A DNA stretch of 7,468 nucleotides from Phycisphaerales bacterium. GTDB taxonomy: Bacteria > Planctomycetota > Phycisphaerae > Tepidisphaerales > Tepidisphaeraceae. Under the pieces are notes generated by a model. The model saw only the letters and a program-made list of their open reading frames with translations. It had not been told where the DNA came from and did no database searches. This document shows positions 1-5,105 of this stretch, piece after piece (position 1 is the stretch's first letter; each line of letters starts with the position of its first letter). The stretch covers positions 45,473 to 52,940 of the forward strand of contig PMAK01000114.1 of the NCBI GenBank assembly GCA_003153655.1, given 5' to 3'. Both the position numbers and the translations under genes were made by a program.

Positions 1-119
1 ATCTGAGCCGCGATGCGCTCAAGAGGCTTGGCCGCCCTGGCGAGCGGGCCAAGCAATTCCGAGAGCCCGAGCCGGAAAAACCGCCGTCGGTCCACGGGCT
101 TATTTTCGTCCAGAGCCAT
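1..119 (-). CDS. Partial CDS, N-terminus only (39 codons), function not assigned
   Basis: Reading leftward from ATG at 119 there is an open frame of 39 codons that leaves the window without a stop. The start is supported by GAGGAA just upstream (spacing about 3 nt, short) and by lying 38 bp after the stop of the TIM-barrel gene, as expected for a third operon member. The visible protein starts MALDENKPVDRRRFFRLG and continues with a Leu/Ala-rich amphipathic stretch (SELLGPLARAAKPLERIAAQ). The DRRRFFRLG segment resembles a twin-arginine (Tat) motif, but the stretch after it is only mildly hydrophobic. From memory, similar N-termini occur on planctomycete ferredoxin-type or Tat-linked iron-sulfur proteins. 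No cysteines are visible in this fragment, so that link is a weak guess. That it is coding is fairly sure; the product is unknown. Confidence 0.7.
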   Translation of the reverse strand, partial: MALDENKPVDRRRFFRLGLSELLGPLARAAKPLERIAAQ

Positions 120-157
120 ATTCCTCAAATCATAGGTGCGACCAGCTGCCGCCATAT

Positions 158-982
158 TCATCGCATCCGAGCGAGCTCACCGATAATATCCGAAAATGTG
201 TTCACCGATCGCGTAAACCGATCAACCCGATCATCGCCGCTGCCGGTCTTACTGCTGATGGCGCAGATTCCTTTGAATCCCTGAAGCTTTAGCGTCCCCA
301 AGACCGCCGATTCGTCCTTCTCATCATCCACATCACTCAAACGGATTTCCATGATATGCCCGGCGAGTTTGTTGGCGCATTCTACAGGCGATAGGCCAGA
401 TTGTTTCCACGCCGCGAGATCGGCGCAGAGACCCATGCGGGCGGATCGTTCGGCCAGCAGGCGAAGTTCATCGTCTGGATTCCAGTGATTACCAGGCTTG
501 GGCATATTCACGATCGCGATGTTGATCCGATATTCGGCGGCAAGTTTGTCCAGCATGTCCAGTGAATCATCCGGCGGATTGGCGATGATGTCCTTGGCGC
601 GCAATTTCTTTGCCAGATCAAATACTTTCCGCATGTCGGCTTCGCTGCCGCCGAGATCGACAATGCCGTAACTGACAACGTCCATGTGGACACTCTTCAG
701 CTTGGCGAGCAGGGCGTCCACATCATTCGAAGTTTGATCGGGCGAAAGTTGCAGGTGGTGAAATCCCAGCGAGTGCAGCAAATCGATTGCTTGCGGAGCC
801 GGGTGATCCTGAAAGGTTGAAATTTCACCCGCCAGTTGCCAGCCGAGTTTGACTAGTCCCGCGTGGTTTACGTGGGCGACTGGCCGCGTCGTCGGCTCAT
901 CCGCATATGCGCGCGATTGGATCGCGATCGCAAAAAGGAGCGAGACCGAAAGGATTCGTCTCAATGGTATGATTTCCTTCAT
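158..982 (-). CDS. Exported xylose-isomerase-like TIM-barrel protein with a degenerate active site
   Basis: This is a 274-residue protein of the sugar phosphate isomerase/epimerase (AP endonuclease 2-like) fold. Residues 1-28 form a signal peptide: KEIIPLRR, then hydrophobic LSVSLLFAIAI, cleavage probably near RAYA-DEP, then a TTRP linker. The barrel covers about 38-270. GFHHLQL (73-79) matches the usual GFDGVEL strand, INIAIVN (153-159) strand 5, MGLCADLAAW (183-192) strand 6, and MEIRLSD (211-217) strand 7. I chose ATG at 982 over GTG at 988 because it gives the classic ATGA overlap with the comB stop and starts directly with the signal peptide; there is no good ribosome binding site, so translation probably depends on comB. 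Family members usually carry His in strand 6 (CADTGHW) and strand 7 (LHLKD) and a Glu in the last strand. Here these positions read Ala, Arg and Ser. It may therefore bind rather than isomerise a sugar. Confidence 0.85.
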   Translation of the reverse strand: MKEIIPLRRILSVSLLFAIAIQSRAYADEPTTRPVAHVNHAGLVKLGWQLAGEISTFQDHPAPQAIDLLHSLGFHHLQLSPDQTSNDVDALLAKLKSVHMDVVSYGIVDLGGSEADMRKVFDLAKKLRAKDIIANPPDDSLDMLDKLAAEYRINIAIVNMPKPGNHWNPDDELRLLAERSARMGLCADLAAWKQSGLSPVECANKLAGHIMEIRLSDVDDEKDESAVLGTLKLQGFKGICAISSKTGSGDDRVDRFTRSVNTFSDIIGELARMR

Positions 983-1701
983 GGCCACCGCCGAATTACC
1001 AGACTCTCTCGATCCACAACTGCCGCGATGTCCAAAACGTCAAGCCGAGCTGCGAAATCAATATCGGGTTCGAGGCCGGCTTTGGTAACGTTGCGGCCGC
1101 CCTGGCAATCTCTGAGAACTCGAGGGAGATCATTCCGGCTCGCGAGAAATAGCCGATGCGCCATGCGAGCCGCATCATTTGCAAGTGAATATTTTCCAGT
1201 TTCCAGCAGATGGTCGCAAACCGCGCCTGCTCCGATCGTGTCTTCCATTGCAATGTCGCCGTTGGTTCCGGACCCGAGCAGAAGGACATCTTGATTTGTC
1301 GAAGCGGCCGCCTTTGCCGCGGCGCTCGCATTCACGAGCGCGCCCGCGAAAAGGTTCCCGGCCGACCGCGCCGCGTTCAGCGCCTTGGTGCCATTCGTCG
1401 TGGACAAGAATACATTGCGACCGGAATGCTCCGGCCCGAACTGACCTGGGCTATTTCCCATATCGACGCCCGGCGCGGGAAGCGCATTCATTTCGCCGCA
1501 AAGAATCACGCCTGGATTTGCCTTGGCGGCGGTTTTTGCCTCATCCAAATTTGCGAACGCCCGCACACTCTGAATCCCCACGGCCAGCGCGGCGACGATC
1601 GTTGTTGTCGCCCGCAGCACATCGAACACCACGACGGTCTTCGTCTCCATGGGCGAATCGCCCAGGTATTTCGGCATCAGCACGACCTCAACATTCAGCA
1701 T
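979..1701 (-). CDS. comB: 2-phosphosulfolactate phosphatase family protein (ComB)
   Basis: A 240-residue cytoplasmic protein of full family length. In methanogens ComB hydrolyses (R)-2-phospho-3-sulfolactate to 3-sulfolactate in a magnesium-dependent step of coenzyme M synthesis. Many bacterial homologues occur where coenzyme M is not known, and their substrate is unclear. Family signatures are visible in order: VVVFDVLRATTTI (23-35), LCGEMNA (67-73), MGNSPGQF (81-88), FLSTTNGTKAL (98-108), LLGSGTNGDIAMEDTIGAG (141-159, with acidic E153 and D154), and the late CQGGRNVTKAG segment (199-209). ATG at 1701 is preceded by GGAAGGA about 7 nt upstream, a good ribosome binding site. It is the first gene of the left operon, overlaps the next gene by 4 bp and is divergent from the phosphatase-like gene on the right. 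No signal peptide. Family assignment is strong; the in vivo substrate is inferred. Confidence 0.9.
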   Translation of the reverse strand: MLNVEVVLMPKYLGDSPMETKTVVVFDVLRATTTIVAALAVGIQSVRAFANLDEAKTAAKANPGVILCGEMNALPAPGVDMGNSPGQFGPEHSGRNVFLSTTNGTKALNAARSAGNLFAGALVNASAAAKAAASTNQDVLLLGSGTNGDIAMEDTIGAGAVCDHLLETGKYSLANDAARMAHRLFLASRNDLPRVLRDCQGGRNVTKAGLEPDIDFAARLDVLDIAAVVDRESLVIRRWP

Positions 1702-1788
1702 TACATTCCTTCCAGGCTCTGAAGTTCGCCCGCGTATCCTCTTTCCGCGACATTACCGATACCATACCGCACCTGCAAAGGAGATCAG
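1702..1788. promoter_or_regulatory. Divergent intergenic region between comB and the NPP-like gene
   Basis: These 87 bp separate two divergent start codons and so must hold the promoters or leaders of both genes, unless the promoters lie inside neighbouring coding sequence. I could not place a convincing -35/-10 pair on either strand. Three short TACC units follow each other at 1754, 1760 and 1765 and might be an operator or chance. A consensus ribosome binding site AAAGGAG (1777-1783) serves the right-hand gene, and GGAAGGA on the minus strand serves comB. Confidence 0.4.
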
Positions 1789-3150
1789 ATGCCCAGTCGA
1801 ATTTGTGTGATCGACATTCCCGGCTTGTCGCGCGAGCTGCTGCGAGAAATTCCGGAGACTTCCGCCGTTGGCCGCTGGCTGTCCAATCAGCGCATTCGCG
1901 GCCTGACGCCAAGCTTTCCGGCTGTCACCTGTTCTGTGCAGGCGACACTGACCACCGGCGTCAGTCCGGAGAAGCATGGGATCATCGCGAACGGATTGCC
2001 GACATTTCTTTCGCCAGAGGATCAGAAGCTGGTTGATGCGAGCAATTTTGCTGAGTATCGCCGGCAAGTTAGTTTCTGGGAGCAATCGAATCAGTTTCTG
2101 GGTGTCCCGCGCTTTTGGCAGGATGTTTCGGGGAACAGCCGATGGAAAACGGCGCTGCTGTTTTTCCAGAATTCGATGCCGGGATTTGCGGGGTCGTTGC
2201 GACCGGCCGCGGATATTGTTCTGACACCCAAGCCGGATCATGGGCCGGATGGAAAGCTGGTGAGTCTCTGCTGGTCGAATCCCGTGGAGCTTGTGCCGCG
2301 GCTGTTCAAGGAACTTGGGCCGTTTCCGCTGATGAACTATTGGGGGCCGATGGCGGGGATTGCGTCGAGTCAGTGGATTGCGAAGGCCGCGGCGATTGTT
2401 TGGCGGGAACACCATCCGCGACTTCAGTGGGTTTACGTTCCGCATCTTGATTACGATCTTCAGAAGTTTGGGCCAACTTCGCCGCAGGCTAAGACGGCGG
2501 TGCGAGACGTGGCGGCGGCGATTGAGCCACTTGTGACGGAAGTTCTGGGCAGTGACGGGCAAATTGTATTGCTGAGCGAATATGCGATGCAGGATGTAAG
2601 TGCGTTTGTGCAGCCGAATATCGTGCTGGAGCAGAATGGTTTGGTGGTCACGCGGGAAACGCCTGATGGCAAGCTGATTGACTATGAGCGATCGGGGACG
2701 TTCGCGATGGTCGATCATCAGATTGCTCATGTTTATGTGAAACAGCCGGAACAGAGTGAAGCCGTCGCCAAGGTGCTTCATTCTGTTGCTGGTGTTCATA
2801 GCATTCTTCGGCGACCTGTTGCGGGCATCCACCATCGGCGGGCGGGGGATTTGATTTTGCTTGCGGAGGCGAACGGCTGGTTTGATTATCGCTGGTGGTC
2901 GCGAGCCGAGGATGCGCCTTCGGTTGCCAAGACGGTGGATATTCATCGGAAGCCGGGTTATGACCCGACGGAACTTTTCTGGGATCGGGGCACGAACGGC
3001 ACGTCGCAGAATCCTGCGCTGGTCAAGGGGAGTCATGGGCTTGTTTCGCCGGGTCAGGCATTGCTTATTGGAGACTTTCGGGAATCGGACGATAGTGTCG
3101 ATGCTGCGGATGTCGCGGCACTTTTGTCCGCGGCATTGGATGGCGAATGA
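1789..3150 (+). CDS. Alkaline-phosphatase-superfamily protein (NPP-like phosphodiesterase/nucleotide pyrophosphatase)
   Basis: A 453-residue protein with no signal peptide, so probably cytoplasmic. ATG follows AAAGGAG with 5-nt spacing. The order of motifs is that of type I phosphodiesterase/nucleotide pyrophosphatases: VIDIPGL with Asp9 as first metal ligand, then FPAVTCSVQATLTTG (43-57) where Thr47 sits at the nucleophile position, then HGIIANG (63-69). HLDYDLQKFGP (219-229) stands for the usual DxxGHxxGP motif but has Gln225 in place of the ligand His. LLSEYAM (261-267) stands where NPPs have SDHG, so the Asp-His pair becomes Glu-Tyr. KGSHG (413-417) keeps the last His (416). Well-kept segments MVDHQIAHVYV (307-317) and TVDIHRKPGYDP (382-393) are, as I recall, shared by a distinct family in cyanobacteria and planctomycetes, so the changes are probably family-wide. 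The substrate is unknown. Probably co-transcribed with the kinase 60 bp downstream. Confidence 0.85.
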   Translation: MPSRICVIDIPGLSRELLREIPETSAVGRWLSNQRIRGLTPSFPAVTCSVQATLTTGVSPEKHGIIANGLPTFLSPEDQKLVDASNFAEYRRQVSFWEQSNQFLGVPRFWQDVSGNSRWKTALLFFQNSMPGFAGSLRPAADIVLTPKPDHGPDGKLVSLCWSNPVELVPRLFKELGPFPLMNYWGPMAGIASSQWIAKAAAIVWREHHPRLQWVYVPHLDYDLQKFGPTSPQAKTAVRDVAAAIEPLVTEVLGSDGQIVLLSEYAMQDVSAFVQPNIVLEQNGLVVTRETPDGKLIDYERSGTFAMVDHQIAHVYVKQPEQSEAVAKVLHSVAGVHSILRRPVAGIHHRRAGDLILLAEANGWFDYRWWSRAEDAPSVAKTVDIHRKPGYDPTELFWDRGTNGTSQNPALVKGSHGLVSPGQALLIGDFRESDDSVDAADVAALLSAALDGE

Positions 3151-3210
3151 GACTGCGGCATCGCACGCGACACAAACTGGGCTTCCACGTAATATCATCC
3201 GCAGTTCTGC
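3151..3210 (+). promoter_or_regulatory. 60-bp spacer and leader of the histidine kinase gene, with an inverted repeat
   Basis: This spacer between the NPP-like gene and the kinase lacks a Shine-Dalgarno. It contains an inverted repeat: GACTGCGG at 3151-3158 can pair with CCGCAGTT at 3199-3206 (7 Watson-Crick pairs plus one G-U), enclosing 40 nt. The right arm ends 4 nt before the kinase ATG, where a ribosome would bind. No T-tract follows, so it is not an intrinsic terminator. The pairing could be chance given its size. Confidence 0.3.
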
Positions 3211-4866
3211 ATGTTTAAATGGCTTCGCAATCTCCGCATTTCCCTGGCTGCCAAATGCCAGATTCTTTTTGGCGCGGCCGTCGTGCTGATCATTGGGGCG
3301 GCTCTTTATGTTCCGTGGAAGCGAATGGATGGGCTGATTCTGCTGGTGAATCTGCAAACGGCGGAGGGGCTGGCATCGCAGGCGAAGATGGAACATATCG
3401 TGCGCGAGCGGCAATCCTTGTCGCCCAATCCGACGACGCATCCCGCGCTGCAGGATGAGGAATTTCTGATGGCGTCGGCGGGATATTTTGCTCCGCGACT
3501 GATTCCGATCAGTCCGCCGAAGTCCATGCCCATCGGGCGATTTGAGGCGACCGCGCTCGGCTATTTCTGGACGCATCCGGCGGAATCGACGTATGCGCGC
3601 ACTTATCGGCTGAACGATGTTGACCGCTATCGGCTGGCGATGCCGCTGTATGCGGCTGACCAGGCGGCGTGTCTTCAATGCCATGACGGCGATCAGCAAC
3701 CTTCGGCGGGCACTCGGCCGTCGGCGGAGGTGTCCGCGGCGCTTCCGGCAGCGAGAAAACTTCTTGGGATCGTTGTGACGGACATTCCGTCGCAGGTGAA
3801 TGAAAATCAGATGTTTCTTAACCGAGCGTTCATTCTGCTTGCGGGCGTGATTGCCGGGACGCTGGCTACGGGTGTTCTCTACATCATCATTACGCGATTG
3901 ATTCTCCAGCCGGTGCGGATATTGCAGGAGACCGCCGAAAAGGTGAGCGATGGTGATCTGAATATCCGTTCGGATATCAGTACCGGCGACGAATTCGAGC
4001 AGCTCTCGGATACGTTCAACATCATGCTGGCCAACCTGAAAATGAGCGATGAGCAGCTTCGCTCGACCAACAAGGGGCTTGATCTGAAGCTTGGGCAGTT
4101 GGCCGAGACGAATGTCGCGCTTTACGAATCGAACCGGCTTAAGAGTGAGTTTCTGGCCAATGTGAGCCATGAGCTGCGCACGCCACTGAATTCGATTCTT
4201 GGATTTGCGGATCTGCTTCGCGAAAGCGTGCGGGAGAATACCGACCCGAAAGCGGTTCGGTATGTGCAGAATATTTTGACCAGCGGGCGGAACCTGCTCG
4301 ATCTGATTAACGATCTGCTGGATTTGGCGAAGATCGAAGCGGGGCGGATGGATGTGCGGTCGGAACCGTTGCCGCTGGCGGACCTTTTTGAGGGGTTGAT
4401 CAACCTGCTTAAGCCGCTGGCCGAGGCGAAGGAGTTGACGATCGTTTCGTCCGTGGCTTCGGAGGTGCCGATATTGCAAACTGATCCGGCGAAGCTGCAG
4501 CAGGTTCTTTACAATCTGCTTTCCAATGCGATCAAGTTTTCGCCGACTGCGGGGCGGATTGATCTGATTGCGCTGGCTGAGGATGCCGATCACGTGCGCG
4601 TGAGTGTTAAAGACCAGGGCCCCGGCATCGAACCGGAAAAACAGGAAGTCATTTTTGAAAAGTTCCGGCAGATCGATGGTTCTGTCACGCGGGAACATAG
4701 CGGCACCGGGCTCGGGCTGGCCATCTCCCGCGAGCTTGTCGCGCTGCTTGGCGGAACGATGGGCGTACACAGCAGTATTGGCCATGGGGCGACGTTCTGG
4801 GTGATCCTGCCGCTGATAACACAGCCTGGGCAGCATGATCTTCGGGAGAAGCTGGTTCTTTCCTGA
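3211..4866 (+). CDS. Membrane sensor histidine kinase with periplasmic heme-c (Tll0287-like, DUF3365) domain
   Basis: A 551-residue hybrid-free kinase. The N-terminus is basic, with TM1 at about 17-35. The extracytoplasmic domain (about 37-204) carries one CxxCH heme-c site, C154-LQ-C157-H158, preceded by YRLAMPLYAAD as in Tll0287-type domains. TM2 is about 206-227, a HAMP linker about 228-280, then a coiled-coil-like stretch to about 310. The dimerisation domain has SHELRTP with phospho-acceptor His320. The ATPase domain shows the N box (YNLLSNAIKFS, Asn435/Asn439), G1 DQGPGI (468-473), F box FEKF (482-485) and G2 GTGLGL (498-503), so it should be active. No receiver or output domain is fused and no response regulator lies in the window. 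It likely senses redox state or a gas ligand through heme and needs the cytochrome c maturation machinery. The start has no Shine-Dalgarno, but upstream in-frame codons give TAA at 3190 and no earlier start. Confidence 0.93.
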   Translation: MFKWLRNLRISLAAKCQILFGAAVVLIIGAALYVPWKRMDGLILLVNLQTAEGLASQAKMEHIVRERQSLSPNPTTHPALQDEEFLMASAGYFAPRLIPISPPKSMPIGRFEATALGYFWTHPAESTYARTYRLNDVDRYRLAMPLYAADQAACLQCHDGDQQPSAGTRPSAEVSAALPAARKLLGIVVTDIPSQVNENQMFLNRAFILLAGVIAGTLATGVLYIIITRLILQPVRILQETAEKVSDGDLNIRSDISTGDEFEQLSDTFNIMLANLKMSDEQLRSTNKGLDLKLGQLAETNVALYESNRLKSEFLANVSHELRTPLNSILGFADLLRESVRENTDPKAVRYVQNILTSGRNLLDLINDLLDLAKIEAGRMDVRSEPLPLADLFEGLINLLKPLAEAKELTIVSSVASEVPILQTDPAKLQQVLYNLLSNAIKFSPTAGRIDLIALAEDADHVRVSVKDQGPGIEPEKQEVIFEKFRQIDGSVTREHSGTGLGLAISRELVALLGGTMGVHSSIGHGATFWVILPLITQPGQHDLREKLVLS

Positions 4867-4886
4867 GCACTTGTCTTGCCTGGCGG

Positions 4887-5042
4887 CTATCCTCGCGCCA
4901 ATCGCACGATGCCGATGAGAATCATCACGCCGCCCGCGATGGCCAATGCGCGTCCGCTGTGTGTTCCAACGAGGGCGAGCTTTCCGGTTAGGCCGCCGAA
5001 AATGAAGATGCCGCCGATGATGATGGAGCTGATTCCTCGCAT
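4887..5042 (-). CDS. Small two-helix membrane protein (51 aa)
   Basis: A complete 51-codon frame, ATG at 5042 to TAG at 4887. It encodes MRGISSIIIGGIFIFGGLTG, then KLALVGTHSGRALAIAGG, then VMILIGIVRLARG. Two hydrophobic Gly-rich segments (about 4-18 and 33-47) are joined by a short polar loop with K21, T27-H28 and R31, and the C-terminus is basic. This is the pattern of a small inner-membrane hairpin protein, not of a shadow frame, which here would be Arg/His/Pro-rich. No in-frame start exists between the upstream TGA and this ATG, and no good ribosome binding site is seen. It lies 63 bp downstream of the beta-helix gene on the same strand and ends 20 bp from the end of the convergent kinase gene. 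I recall similar Gly/Ile-rich short proteins in planctomycete genomes but cannot name a family; function unknown. Confidence 0.7.
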   Translation of the reverse strand: MRGISSIIIGGIFIFGGLTGKLALVGTHSGRALAIAGGVMILIGIVRLARG

Positions 5043-5072
5043 GGTTTCGGATTCTACCTGTCCACATCAGTG

Positions 5073-5099
5073 AAAAAAAACAAAAGCAAGCGATGTTGC
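5073..5099 (-). terminator. Weak hairpin plus T-tract after the beta-helix gene
   Basis: Read on the minus strand, 7 nt after the TAG of the beta-helix gene comes GCAA-CATCGC-TTGC (5099-5086), a 4-bp stem, followed at once by TTTTGTTTTTTTT (5085-5073). The T-tract is striking in this GC-rich window, but the stem is short for an intrinsic terminator. If it works, the small membrane protein needs its own promoter; if not, the two form an operon. Confidence 0.4.
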
Positions 5100-5105
5100 A
5101 TTGAC

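Noticed and set aside
983..988. GTG at 988 as the start of the TIM-barrel gene
   Set aside because: ATG at 982 gives the standard ATGA overlap and starts directly with the signal peptide; GTG adds only two residues and has no ribosome binding site.
863..1294. A 143-codon plus-strand frame
   Set aside because: Antisense to comB and the TIM-barrel gene; composition is that of a shadow frame.
1179..2036. A 285-codon plus-strand frame over comB and the start of the NPP-like gene
   Set aside because: Arg/Ser/Pro-rich shadow overlapping two well-supported genes in other frames.
4840..4886. A terminator between the kinase and the convergent small gene
   Set aside because: AGAA-GCTGG-TTCT near the kinase end is too short and AT-rich and lies inside the coding sequence; no T-tract follows in the right place.
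1753..5067. A 1,104-codon minus-strand open frame covering two genes
   Set aside because: It is exactly codon-aligned with the two plus-strand genes, is Arg/His/Pro-rich with no recognisable domain, and is explained by the absence of TTA, CTA and TCA sense codons. The plus-strand genes have clear family motifs.
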